Assembly: GCA_016715405.1 (NCBI GenBank)
Contig: JADKAE010000011.1
Span: 177,836-241,835 of the forward strand
Source: Saprospiraceae bacterium
GTDB taxonomy: Bacteria; Bacteroidota; Bacteroidia; Chitinophagales; Saprospiraceae
Direction: 5' to 3'
DNA length: 64,000 nucleotides
Shown here piece by piece: positions 9,708 to 19,017 of the stretch. The position numbers and the translations under genes were made by a program. The notes under the pieces were generated by a model. That model was not told where the DNA came from and ran no database searches. It saw only the letters and a list, made by a program, of their open reading frames with translations. Positions within the stretch are counted from its first letter, which is position 1. Each line of letters begins with the position of its first letter.

Positions 9708-11808
9708 TCAGGAACCTTTGGTTTTCTGCGTAGTGGGGGTTGCTGCTTCCATTTCATTTTTGCGTTTAATATAATAATAAGTCTCCAACTGGGATCTTAT
9801 GGGCAAGTCGCCGCCGTTTTTATAATACGAATTGTTAAGCGTTTTGTCGAGTATGCGCGCTTTGACATTGTCGTTGAGTTGTATTTGCATAAAATCCAAA
9901 ATTTCCTGCTTGATCCGTTTGTCATAGATAGGAAAAGCCGTCTCCACCCGGTAGTTGAGGTTGCGCACCATCCAGTCGGCTGAAGAAAGATACGTTTTAT
10001 CCTCGCCCGCGTGGTGAAAAATAAATATTCGGGCGTGCTCCAGGTAGCGGTCTACGATACTAACCGCGTGGATGCGCTCGCTTACGTTTTTCAGACCGGG
10101 TATCAAACAACAAATACCTCTTACTACCATTTTGATGTGAACGCCGGCTTTGCTGGCTGCTATAGTTTGCTGATGAGCTGCTCGTCTTGCAGGCTGTTGA
10201 TTTTCAGTATGATCTCAGCTTTTTTTGCCGGCTTTTGCCTGTGTAATCTCAAAATCTATGAGGTGCTCCAGTTCGCTGCGCAGGTTAATTGCCCCACCAG
10301 CAGATGCTGGAAAGGCTGGACAGGCGGCTGAACGGTTTCGGAGGTACGAAAATACGCGCACCACCTCGTTGACAAGGCGAGGGTCGGCCGTAATAAGCCG
10401 AAGTCGCTATAAACCCGGGCTGTATCTTCGTGAAAATTGCCCGTCGATAAATAAGTGTAGATACGGGCTTGCCGGCCTTCCACCCGGCGCACCAGCGCCA
10501 GTTTGGCGTGGACTTTCACTCCCGGAAAGCTGTAATGCACCGATACGCCTGCGCGTTCCAGCTTTTCACCCCATTCGAGGTTGGCCTCTTCGTCAAAACG
10601 CGCTTTTACTTCAATAAATACCGACACCTGCTTGCCGGCTTTGGCGGCATCCATGAGCGCTTGTATGATACGAGATTTACGGGCGGCGCGGTACAATACG
10701 ATTTTGATATGCGTCACTTTGGGGTCGCGCACGGTTTCTTCAAAAAACGCACCACCGGCTCATAAGACTGATAAGGCACGTGAATCAGGTGGTCGCTTTT
10801 GCGAATGGCGCTGAAAAAGTCGGTGGCATCCTCCAGGGGGGCATAGGGCAGGGGAGGCATGGGCGGGTTTTTGAGGTGGTGCATGCCAAAGTCGGGAAAA
10901 CGGAAAAAGTCAAAGTTGTTGTGGTAGCGCCCTTCTCTGAGAATGTCAAATTTATCGAGGCCGAAAGAGTCTTTGAGAAAAGTCAACAACTGCGCGGGCA
11001 TATCGCGGTCGTATACAAAACGGGAAGCCGGCCCCACGTGGCGGCGCGACAAACTTTCTTTGATCTTCTGGATCAGATCGCCCGAAAACTCGTCGTCGAT
11101 GTACAACTCGGCATCGCGTGTCAGCTTGATGGAAAAGGTGTCGATGATGTGATACCCCGGAAACATCCACGATACGCTATGCCGAACGATGTCGTCGAGG
11201 ATGATGATGTCGTGGCGGTTGGGCGGTGAGGGCAACGCAACAAAACGCGGCAGGTGGTCGGAAGGAATTTTGACGATGGCGTATTCGCGGGGGCCGTTCG
11301 GCGTGTCTTTGGCCTTCATCAGTATGCTGAGGTACAAAGCGCCGTTGTTTAAAAAAGGCCTGATCTTATTTTTTATTAACAATACAGGCTGCACGTAGGG
11401 CAACATGTGCTCTTTGAAGTAATTTTCCACGTATTGGCGCTGTTCCTCATTGAGGTCAAGGCGACGCAGTATGTGTATGTTGTGTTTTTTTAGTTCGGGA
11501 ATGATCTGTCGCTCAAAGATCTTGCCGAATTCTTCCTGTTGTTTGTTGACGATCAATTGTATCTCCCTCACGATCAGTTTGGGTGAAATATCGAGTTCGC
11601 GTTTGGTCTTTTTCCCCACCCGAAGCAGGTTGCGGTGGTTGGCCATGCGCACTTTGAAAAATTCGTCGAGGTTGGAGGAATAAATGGCCAGGAATTTGAT
11701 GCGCTCAAACAGGGGCACCGCAGGGTCTTTGGCCTCCTGCAATACGCGATAGTTGAACGATAGCCAACTAATATCCCGGTGGATTAATAGCGAGGAATTA
11801 CTGGTCAT
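9708..11808 (-). CDS. ppk1: polyphosphate kinase 1 (frameshifted)
   Basis: About 700 residues, the usual length of PPK1, which reversibly polymerises ATP gamma-phosphate into polyphosphate. The N domain starts IHRDISWLSFNYRVLQEA. The head domain follows (QYVENYFKEHMLPYVQPVLL). The first catalytic phospholipase-D-like half contains GVKVHAKLALV, where His is autophosphorylated. The second half has IFIFHHAGEDKTYLSSADWM. At least four frame changes between about 10735 and 10255 interrupt it, each side matching the family, so I treat these as sequencing errors. ATG at 11808 is chosen because upstream sequence is the (TTCTCTG)n repeat. AAGGAG lies only about 1 bp from the ATG, so its role as an RBS is doubtful. 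Confidence 0.88.
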
Positions 11809-11818
11809 TCTCCTTGGG

Positions 11819-11956
11819 TTTTCTGTTCTCTGTTCTCTGTTCTCTGTTCTTTGTTTTCTTTTCTCTGTTCTCTGTTCTCTGTTCTCTGTTCTCTGTTCTC
11901 TGTTCTCTGTTCTCTGCCCTGTTCTGTTCTCTGTTCTCTGTTCTCTGTTCTCTGTT
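11819..11956. repeat. (TTCTCTG)n tandem repeat upstream of ppk1
   Basis: About 18 copies of a 7-bp unit, TTCTCTG, with a few variants (TTCTTTG, TTTTCTT, CCCTG). It begins about 10 bp upstream of the ppk1 ATG, so the ppk1 leader mRNA would be a purine-rich CAGAGAA array. A second short array, ACAACGGATAACGG, follows at 11981-12021. This locus has no obvious inverted arm, unlike most other repeats here. Confidence 0.9.
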
Positions 11957-12023
11957 AAGTTTAGCTGGTAAAGATAAGGAACGGAACTGACAACGGACAA
12001 CGGATAACGGATAACGGAGAACA

Positions 12024-12929
12024 TCAAAACAACGACATCTGTCTATCCTGCCACGAAGGTCCCCTCACCTGCACCTCGAGATGTGCGGCGGTTTGCTGCC
12101 AGAGATACTTGGCCAATTGCGGCGCCAGCAGGTTGTCGGGTTCGTGGGTGAAAAAATAAACCTCTTTCAGGCCCTTGTCGTACCAAGTGCGCAGTCGCTT
12201 TATCCACTCGTCGCAGCGGCTGTAATCGCTGGGGTGCAGGGCGTTGCCCACAAACCTGACGAGCACCGTGGGCGTAGTAAGCCTCATATGCAACACATCG
12301 CGGCGACCGGCCACATCGGTGAGAACGGTAGACATACCTTCGCTTTCCAGCAAATCAAACAGTGCTGTCGCTGCGCCGGCATCGGCAAACCACCCGGGAT
12401 GTCGCAGTTCGAGCGCCAGCGGGATGTGTTTGGGAAAACGCGCGGCAAACTGACTTATGACCGGCATCTTTTCGGGGCCGAAGTATGGCGGCAACTGCAA
12501 AAAACAGCAGCCCAGCTTGTCGTCGAGCAGCGCAATCACCTCGCAAAATTGCCAGAGCGCCTCGCCGCCCAATCCCAAATCGCCGCTGTGGCTGATGACT
12601 TGCGGAATTTTGGGGCAAAAACGAAAATCGGCAGGCGTCTCTTCCCGCCATTTGGCCACCGTTTCGGGGGCAGGAATGCGGTAATGCGTGGTATTGTGTT
12701 CTATGGTGTTGAACTGCCGGGCATAATGGCGCAAAAAATCTTTCGGCTTTGCCCCGGCAGGGTACACGGTGCCCACCCATTCGGGCATGCCCCAACCCGT
12801 ACAGCCAATATACAAAACAGGAGCCGGCCCAGCGTCATCGCCACGGCGCAGGGCCTCCCACGAAAACGGTGCGTCGGGCGGAAGGTGAAAGTCTACCTGG
12901 CTGATGTCCTGCAATTTGCCAAATTCCAT
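12024..12929 (-). CDS. DUF72 domain-containing protein
   Basis: 301 residues from ATG at 12929. It has the typical DUF72 TIM-barrel signature: YIGCTGWGMPEWVGTVYP near residue 40, FNTIEHNTTHYRIP, ADFRFCPKIPQVISH, LELRHPGWF, and the C-terminal YFFTHEPDNLLAPQLAKYL. The family (YecE-like) has no settled biochemical role. It is followed immediately by a tandem-repeat region and then ppk1 on the same strand. Confidence 0.9.
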   Translation of the reverse strand: MEFGKLQDISQVDFHLPPDAPFSWEALRRGDDAGPAPVLYIGCTGWGMPEWVGTVYPAGAKPKDFLRHYARQFNTIEHNTTHYRIPAPETVAKWREETPADFRFCPKIPQVISHSGDLGLGGEALWQFCEVIALLDDKLGCCFLQLPPYFGPEKMPVISQFAARFPKHIPLALELRHPGWFADAGAATALFDLLESEGMSTVLTDVAGRRDVLHMRLTTPTVLVRFVGNALHPSDYSRCDEWIKRLRTWYDKGLKEVYFFTHEPDNLLAPQLAKYLWQQTAAHLEVQVRGPSWQDRQMSLF

Positions 12930-13035
12930 GGTGTAAAGCTGTGTTTAGGCCATTCGGAAAGCGAAAATAAACAAAGGATGTTTTTGCAAGTCGAAAATAG
13001 CTTCTACTTTAGCCTGAATTTTATGCAGAAAAACT

Positions 13036-13596
13036 ATGCTATTTCGAATTATTACTGTGTTGGTTTGTATCGTGGTATTTATCAATGGCTGTAACAGCCT
13101 GATTTCCTTGCAGTTTGGTACACACAAGCTGCGGGCGTATACCATGGAGGAGGCCCTGACCAAGGGCATCGGCGATGCCGATTATATAGAATTGCGCGAT
13201 GCGTGGACGACGGGCGATTATGTGTACGTATCGGGAAAGCGCAAAACCGACAAGCCGATCATCATTTTTCCGCTGGTCTCCAGTGCACAGCTTGCCCAAA
13301 TAGATCAGGGGCAGACTGTGCAGCCTAAATTTATCGGCTGGACCGAAAAGTTTCCTGCTGTATGTGTAGACAATGCCAATTGTGCGCCCCGCCTCCAAGG
13401 CTCCTTTAAGGGTATCATCCGCGATTTGGGCAAAGAGAAAGACCGCACCATCCAATTGTCGGCACAAAAATTTACACTCCCCGCCGATCCGATCTTTCTA
13501 GAAACGGGTCGCGAGCCCCTTGCCTGGTATTGGAATCTGGCGATGATGGTAGCCGCCTTCCTTGTTGCCTTTACATTAGAGCGCAAACAGTTTTGA
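13036..13596 (+). CDS. membrane protein of unknown function
   Basis: 186 residues. An N-terminal hydrophobic segment (IITVLVCIVVFINGC) and a C-terminal one (LAMMVAAFLVAFTLE) flank a soluble region of about 130 residues with an OB/beta-like pattern (DYVYVSGKRKTDKPIIIFPLV, RLQGSFKGIIRDLGKEKDRT). The INGC motif resembles a lipobox, but the C-terminal helix argues for a bitopic membrane protein. ATG at 13036 is the first in frame. A near-consensus TACTTTAG lies about 30 bp upstream. I do not recognise the family. Confidence 0.65.
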   Translation: MLFRIITVLVCIVVFINGCNSLISLQFGTHKLRAYTMEEALTKGIGDADYIELRDAWTTGDYVYVSGKRKTDKPIIIFPLVSSAQLAQIDQGQTVQPKFIGWTEKFPAVCVDNANCAPRLQGSFKGIIRDLGKEKDRTIQLSAQKFTLPADPIFLETGREPLAWYWNLAMMVAAFLVAFTLERKQF

Positions 13597-13615
13597 AGCG
13601 AAACGCCGGCTAACG

Positions 13616-13747
13616 CTACATGCCCCGGTATATCAAATAAACCAGTATCAATAGCACCAATGTGGTGATGAGGATGATTTTGGTAAACTTGCTCGTTTCT
13701 TTCTTTGCTCTGTTCTCCAAACGGCGCTGCTTTCTCGACTTGGTCAT
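13616..13747 (-). CDS. small basic single-pass membrane protein
   Basis: 43 residues from ATG at 13747. The first half is highly basic (MTKSRKQRRLENRAKKETSK), the second is one transmembrane helix (FTKIILITTLVLLILVYLIY). Small proteins of this shape are frequent in Bacteroidota, with no known role. It is convergent with the preceding membrane protein. A longer in-frame start would run into the adjacent GTGAACAGT repeat and is not credible. Confidence 0.5.
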   Translation of the reverse strand: MTKSRKQRRLENRAKKETSKFTKIILITTLVLLILVYLIYRGM

Positions 13748-13803
13748 TGTTTTCCGTGTTTTTTTTTCAGTGATTGAAGCACGGCCAAATGTAGGGAATT
13801 TTA

Positions 13804-13870
13804 GTGAACTGTGAACAGTGAACTGTGAACAGATCAGGGAGCAGTTCACAGTTCACTGTTCACAGTTCAC
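13804..13870. repeat. 'GTGAACAGTGAACT' quasi-palindrome
   Basis: Left arm: GTGAACTGTGAACAGTGAAC repeated. Right arm: GTTCACAGTTCACTGTTCAC. Near-perfect inverse complement around a short loop. It lies between the divergent small membrane protein and rpsO. The same family recurs at 30081-30140, about 16 kb away. Confidence 0.85.
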
Positions 13871-13919
13871 CCTTCCTTAAATTATCTCCCGCAAACTTTT
13901 ACTTTTTTCCCAAAAAACG

Positions 13920-13927
13920 TACTTTTG
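13920..13927 (+). promoter_or_regulatory. putative rpsO promoter (-7 element)
   Basis: TACTTTTG matches TAnnTTTG, 50 bp upstream of the rpsO ATG. A T-rich ACTTTT lies about 20 bp further upstream in the -33 position, a weak match. Confidence 0.45.
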
Positions 13928-13977
13928 CGCCGCTGTAACTGATTCTTGAGATCACTAACGGTACAAAACTAACAACA

Positions 13978-14253
13978 ATGGCTATTTATCTGACGAAAGA
14001 AAAACAAGCGGAAATTTTCAAAGAGTACGGTGGTATAGAAACCAATACCGGCTCCACAGAAGGACAAATCGCACTGTTTACGTACAGGATTCAACAACTG
14101 TCGGAACACTTGAAGACTAATCGCAAAGACCACTCCTGCCGGCGTTCGCTGCTGGCATTGGTAGGCAAGCGCAAGCAACTTCTTTCCTATCTGGCGAAAA
14201 AAGACCTTCAGAAATATCGCGAGTTGATTGAAAAACTCGGCCTCCGTAAGTAA
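13978..14253 (+). CDS. rpsO: 30S ribosomal protein S15
   Basis: 91 residues. The whole length matches S15, which binds 16S rRNA helices 20-22 early in small-subunit assembly: TGSTEGQIALFTYRIQQLSEHL, the loop KTNRKDHSCRRSLLALVGKRK, and LLSYLAKKDLQKYRELIEKLGLRK at the C-terminus. It precedes pnp, a gene order conserved across bacteria. A terminator separates the two here and pnp has its own promoter-like element. Confidence 0.97.
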   Translation: MAIYLTKEKQAEIFKEYGGIETNTGSTEGQIALFTYRIQQLSEHLKTNRKDHSCRRSLLALVGKRKQLLSYLAKKDLQKYRELIEKLGLRK

Positions 14254-14260
14254 AAAAAAA

Positions 14261-14299
14261 GGAAGTATTCCATCGTGGGGTACTTCCTCTTCTTTTTTT
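14261..14299 (+). terminator. rho-independent terminator after rpsO
   Basis: GGAAGTA (14261-14267) pairs with TACTTCC (14281-14287) over a 13-nt loop and is followed by a T-rich run. An A-run precedes the stem, so it could work in both directions. It lies 8 bp after the rpsO stop. Confidence 0.8.
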
Positions 14300-14437
14300 G
14301 CATCTTATAAAATAAAGGCGCGTTTTCCAGCACAATTATGCTTTTAACCGGCCAATTCCTTGCCTCTTTGCTGACTGAGCTATCTGCCATTTCTCATCTC
14401 AACAACAGCGGCAATCACCGCCCGCCAGGGCCAGCAA

Positions 14438-14466
14438 TTTGGATAGAACAGAGACAAATAATTTTG
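14438..14466 (+). promoter_or_regulatory. putative pnp promoter
   Basis: TTTG (14438-14441), 17-bp spacer, TAATTTTG (14459-14466). Matches the Bacteroidota consensus with a slightly short spacer, 28 bp upstream of the pnp ATG. Confidence 0.5.
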
Positions 14467-14493
14467 CGACAACTTTTAATTCAGTAATGCACA

Positions 14494-16778
14494 ATGGGAC
14501 ATCAGATTCCTATTTCTACTTCCTTTAATTTACCGGACGGAAGAACGATTACCCTCGAAACCGGCAAATTGGCCACCCAGGCCGACGGCTCAGCCCTCGT
14601 CAAAATGGGCCATACGATGATCCTCGCCACCGTAGTTTCTGCAAAAGAAATGAGAGAAGGCCAGGATTTCTTCCCCCTCTCCGTCGATTACCAGGAGAAA
14701 TTTGCCGCCGCAGGTCGTATCCCCGGCAACTTCTTCCGCCGCGAATCGAAGCTCTCCGACAATGAGGTGCTTATTTCCCGATTGGTAGACAGGGCTATTC
14801 GCCCGCTTTTTCCTGACGACTACATGAATGAAACTCAGGTGATTATCAACCTGATTTCGGGCGACAAAGATACGCCTCCCGATGCCCTGGTCGCCCTGGC
14901 GGCTTCCAGCGCCCTGGCCGTATCCGATATCCCTTTCCTGGGCCCTATCTCAGAAGTTCGCGTAGCCCGCATCGACGGACAGTTTGTGGTTAACCCCTCT
15001 AAATCGGCGCTCCAAAATGCCGATATCGATATCATCGTAGCCGGTTCGCTACACGATATTAATATGGTGGAGGGCGAAGCCAAAGAATGCGCGGAAGCAG
15101 ACCTCGTGGAAGCCATCAAGGTAGCCCACGACGCCATCAAAGTACAATGCAATGCGCAACTCGAACTGGCTAAGCTGGTGGGCGACAAGGCCGCCAACAA
15201 ACGCGCTGTGAAACCGGCGCCCCAGGATGAAGCGCTCAAAGCCCGCATCGACGAATTGGCGCGCAAACCTATCTTCGAAGTGGCCAAAGGCTTCCTGCCC
15301 AAGCAGGATCGCAAAAACCGCTTCGATGAAATCAAAAAGCAAACGATTGAAACCCTCACGCAAGAGAAGGGCGAAGAATACATGGAAGCCAACAGCGATT
15401 TAGTCGCCGGCTACTTCGATAAACTCAAAAAACAGGTGATCCGCCATATGGTGCTCGACGAAAGTGTGCGCCTCGATGGCCGCAAACTCGACGAAATCCG
15501 CCCCATCTGGTGCGAAATCGATTACCTGCCCGCCACCCACGGCTCTGCCCTGTTTACCCGCGGCGAAACGCAGAGCCTTACTTCGGTGACGCTCGGCACC
15601 AAACTCGACGAGGCAATGATCGATAATGCACTCGATCAACACTACGATAAGTTTATTTTGCACTATAATTTCCCCGCGTATTCCGTAGGCGAAATCAAAC
15701 CGCAACGCGGCCCCGGTCGCCGCGAAATTGGCCACGCTAACCTCGCAGCCCGCTCGCTGCGCCAGGTGCTGCCCGATGATAATTCGTATACGATGCGTGT
15801 AGTATCTGATATCCTCGAATCTAACGGCTCTTCGTCGATGGCTACGGTTTGCGCCGGCTCGCTGGCCCTCATGGATTCGGGTATCAAGATCAAAGCCGCC
15901 GTGTCGGGTATCGCTATGGGGCTTATCGCCGAAGGCGGCCGCACGGCCATCCTCTCTGATATCCTCGGCGACGAAGACGCCCTGGGTGATATGGACTTCA
16001 AGGTAACCGGCACCGAAAAAGGTATCACCGGCTGCCAGATGGATATCAAAATCGACGGCATGCCCTATGAGGTGCTTACGCAAGCCCTCGACCAGGCCCG
16101 CCACGGTCGCCTGCATATCCTTTCGAAAATGAACGAGGTGATCGCCCAGCCGCGCGAAGATTACAAACCCCACGCCCCCGCATTGTGCAACTCGTTATCG
16201 AGAAAAGCTATATCGGCGCCGTTATCGGCCCGGGCGGCAAGGTGGTACAGGAAATCCAGCAACTCACAGGCACAACGATTAATATCGAAGAGGTGGACGA
16301 CAAAGGCATCGTGTCTATTGCCAGCTCAAATAAAGAATCTATCGACGCCGCTGTGGAACGCATCCAGCGTATCACGTTTACCCCCAAAATTGGCGACGTG
16401 TATACGGCCGTGGTGAAAACGGTGATGCCCTACGGCGTTTTTGTGGAATTTAGCGGCAAAAGCGGCCTGCTCCACGTATCCGAAATTTCTCACACCCGTA
16501 TCGACAACGTAGAGGATTACCTCAAAGAAGGCGATGAGGTGAAGGTGAAACTGATTGAAGTAGATAATAAAACCGGTAAACTGCGCCTCTCGCGCAAAGC
16601 CCTCATGCCCAAACCCGACGGTATGTCGCGCAACGGCGGCGATGAAGGCGGCGATGGTGGCGACGGCGGCGACAGAGGCGGTGATCGCGGCGACCGCGGT
16701 GATCGCGATCGCGGTGGCGATCGTGGAAATCGCGGCGGCGACCGTGGCGACCGCCGCGACCGCGGCCCACGCCGATAA
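14494..16778 (+). CDS. pnp: polyribonucleotide nucleotidyltransferase (PNPase), one frameshift
   Basis: About 761 residues. A 3'-5' phosphorolytic exoribonuclease. Order: first RNase PH domain (ETGKLATQADGSALVKMG, FFRRESKLSDNEVLISRLVD), all-alpha linker, second catalytic RNase PH domain (GRREIGHANLAARSL, SGIKIKAAVSGIAMGL), then KH (IGAVIGPGGKVVQEIQQLTG) and S1 (GDVYTAVVKTVMPYGVFVEF). The frame breaks at about 16177 in CACGCCCCCGC. One extra C gives APRIVQLVIEKSYIG and an intact protein, so this is almost certainly a consensus error. The last ~45 residues are a GGD/RGD-rich low-complexity tail, presumably RNA-binding. Confidence 0.95.
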
Positions 16779-16803
16779 TTAAAGAGTGTGAGAGGGAGAG
16801 ATC

Positions 16804-16848
16804 AAAGGCGCTTCATCGACCAGTCGGTGGAGCGCCTTTTGTGTTTTT
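16804..16848 (+). terminator. rho-independent terminator after pnp
   Basis: AAAGGCGCT (16804-16812) pairs perfectly with AGCGCCTTT (16831-16839), followed by a T-rich tract. Confidence 0.85.
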
Positions 16849-17022
16849 TGCCTTTTTTGAAACTTTTGTTGCCGGTTTCTTGTATACTTACTAGTATTGT
16901 AGCTTAAGCGCTGCATTTAAGCCTTTTTTATTAAAAAGTCAAGTTTTCTTCTTGTAAGAAGCAACTTTTTTCCATTCTTTTACGTATTTATTACACGAGT
17001 TTACCTCCCAAAATCCCTGAGG

Positions 17023-17888
17023 ATGCGGCAACTGAAGATTACAAACAAAATTACCACGAGGGAAAGCCTTGCTTTAGACAAGTACCTCAATGACATCGGC
17101 AAGATTTCGATGCTCAGCGCTGATGAAGAAGCTGAACTGGCCCGACGCATTCGCACAGGCGACCAGGAGTCCCTCGACAGGCTTACGCAGGCCAACCTGC
17201 GATTTGTGGTTTCGGTGGCCAAACAATACCAAAACCAGGGCTTGTCGCTCAGCGACCTCATCAACGAGGGCAACGTGGGCCTCATGAAAGCCGCCAAACG
17301 CTTCGATGAAACCAAAGGTTTTAAGTTTATCTCCTATGCCGTGTGGTGGATCCGCCAGTCGATCCTCCAGGCTATCGTAGAATACTCTCGTATCGTGCGC
17401 CTTCCCCTCAATAAGGTGGGGTCGTATAATAAGGTAAACGAGGCTTTTATCACTTTTGTACAGGAATTTGAACGCGAACCCTCCGAGGAAGAACTCGCAG
17501 AATTACTCGATATGACGCCCAAGGAGGTGTCGAATATGCTCAAAGGCGGTACCCGCCACGTGTCTTTCGACGCCCCCCTCAGCGGTGAAGACGGCGACGC
17601 CACGATGCTCGACCTCGTCTCCGGAGATGTCGAGATGAGCCCCGACAATTTTCTCATGGAGCAATCGCTCAAAGACGAGGTACAACAAGGCCTGTCAATC
17701 CTGTCACCCCGCGAAATCGAGGTACTGTCGGCCTATTACGGCCTCAATAACCAAAAGCGCTTACGCTCGAAGAAATCGGCGAACTATACAGCCTTACCCG
17801 CGAACGCGTCCGCCAAATTAAGGAACGCGCCATCCGCCGCCTCCGCAAATCGTACAGCCGGAATTCGCTGAAATCGTATCTGGGGTAG
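17023..17888 (+). CDS. rpoD: primary RNA polymerase sigma factor, one frameshift
   Basis: About 288 residues, the short Bacteroidota form of the housekeeping sigma factor that lacks region 1.1 and the long non-conserved insert. Region 1.2 starts RESLALDKYLNDIGKISMLSADEE. Region 2 contains NLRFVVSVAKQYQNQGLSL and the -10 recognition helix YAVWWIRQSI. Region 3 (REPSEEELAELLDM) follows, then region 4 with the helix-turn-helix LTRERVRQIKERAIRRLRK. The frame breaks near 17757 in an A-run (CAAAAGCGC). One added A restores QKALTLEEIGELYSLTRERV and the stop TAG at 17886-17888. Because the gene is essential, the break must be a sequence error. Confidence 0.94.
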
Positions 17889-17892
17889 CAAT

Positions 17893-17962
17893 CAGGTCTT
17901 AGCAGTCAGGGCTTAGCTATTAGCAGACTGCTAAGCCCTAAGCCCTAACTGCTGACTGCTGG
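17893..17962. repeat. 'GCTTAGCAGTCAGG' quasi-palindrome between convergent genes
   Basis: Left arm TCTTAGCAGTCAGGGCTTAG, right arm CTAAGCCCTAAGCCCTAACTGCTGACTGCTG. It fills the gap between the rpoD stop and the end of the hydrolase gene, and probably serves as a shared terminator. Confidence 0.8.
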
Positions 17963-17966
17963 TTTC

Positions 17967-18839
17967 TCACCACCTGCTATCCGCCCGCTTAAACGGCGTA
18001 GCAAAAAATTTCTGCACAGTAGCATTAAACAACACCGGGTCGGTAGCCGGAATGAAATGCGTTTCCCCCGGGAAAATACACAGATGCGCGTTGGGGATGT
18101 GTTGATAAATCTCTACGCTGTGCTCTTCGCGGATGATATCCTTGTCTCCTGCCAACACGAGTACTGGCGCAGAAATGCGTCGCAGATCAGCTAAGGGTAT
18201 AGTCGGCTGATCGCCCAATAGCGCTAGTTGCTGCTTCAACAACTTCCAGTCCTGGGTAGCATCTTTTTTTGCAATCATATCTTCTACCATCGCGCGCGAT
18301 TCTTTTACCCATTGCACCGCCCAGGCGTATACGGCGCTCGTATCGGGCCGCAGGTTGGCGCCCATGGCAGCCAGTTTTTTTACTTTTTTGGGATGGTGAA
18401 TGCCTAAGAGCAGTCCCACAATGCCGCCGTCGCTCCATCCCAGCACATACAGCGAATCGATGCCCAGTTGACTGGTCAATGCCGCCCAGTCATCGGCAAT
18501 TTGGACATACGTGAGCGAATCGGTGCCCAATCCCGATTTCCCGTGGCCGCGGTTATCTGCTACGATCACTTTGTATTTTTGCTTGAAAAACTCGATCTGG
18601 TGGCCCATCCCCGCGCTACTACTCCCGTTACCATGGATCAACAATACCGGTTCGCCCTCTCCGTATATTTCGTAATACATTTGAATACCGTTGACGGCGG
18701 CATATTTCCCCACGGTTTTATTATCGCCGTAAGGCGTATCGTATTTGGCTTCAAGGCTGACCTGGCTGTACAAATTGGCGCTTGTCAGGTAAAAAATGAT
18801 AACCAGAATGGTTGACAAAAGGGTGTTTAATCGATGCAT
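17967..18839 (-). CDS. secreted alpha/beta-fold hydrolase
   Basis: 290 residues from ATG at 18839. Signal peptide (LLSTILVIIFYLTSANLYSQ), then a proline-iminopeptidase/haloalkane-dehalogenase-like hydrolase. HGNGSSSAGM is the oxyanion segment. DNRGHGKSG and LGWSDGGIVGLLLG carry the nucleophile elbow G-W-S-D-G. The acid is in LVLAGDKDIIREEH and the His in FPGETHFIP. The triad appears complete. Natural substrate unknown. It is convergent with rpoD. Confidence 0.85.
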   Translation of the reverse strand: MHRLNTLLSTILVIIFYLTSANLYSQVSLEAKYDTPYGDNKTVGKYAAVNGIQMYYEIYGEGEPVLLIHGNGSSSAGMGHQIEFFKQKYKVIVADNRGHGKSGLGTDSLTYVQIADDWAALTSQLGIDSLYVLGWSDGGIVGLLLGIHHPKKVKKLAAMGANLRPDTSAVYAWAVQWVKESRAMVEDMIAKKDATQDWKLLKQQLALLGDQPTIPLADLRRISAPVLVLAGDKDIIREEHSVEIYQHIPNAHLCIFPGETHFIPATDPVLFNATVQKFFATPFKRADSRW

Positions 18840-19017
18840 TGTTATTTAATTAAGGCGTTTTTTAAAAAATCAGGTTTGTAGGCCGGTTTTGTAAAGTGAA
18901 TATAGAATAAACTTTTTACCCAAAAAAATCACCCCGGGCATTGAGAAAGATCATTCCCCAGGCCTGCAAACCTCTCGAACTTGCCTTGCACATTAAGTAG
19001 CATAAACAAGGCTTCCT

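Noticed and set aside
11819..11956. Possible CRISPR array
   Set aside because: Contiguous 7-bp units without spacers.
11753..11971. Plus-strand open frame across the TTCTCTG array
   Set aside because: It merely translates the tandem repeat (repeated F-S-V-L-C-S-L) and has no independent support.
16170..16190. Programmed frameshifting in pnp (and rpoD)
   Set aside because: The shifts need a restored base in simple homopolymers, show no slippery-site plus pseudoknot arrangement, and similar breaks occur in unrelated genes throughout.
16617..16778. GGCGAC-rich repeat as an independent element
   Set aside because: It stays in frame as the C-terminal tail of PNPase and ends at its stop codon.
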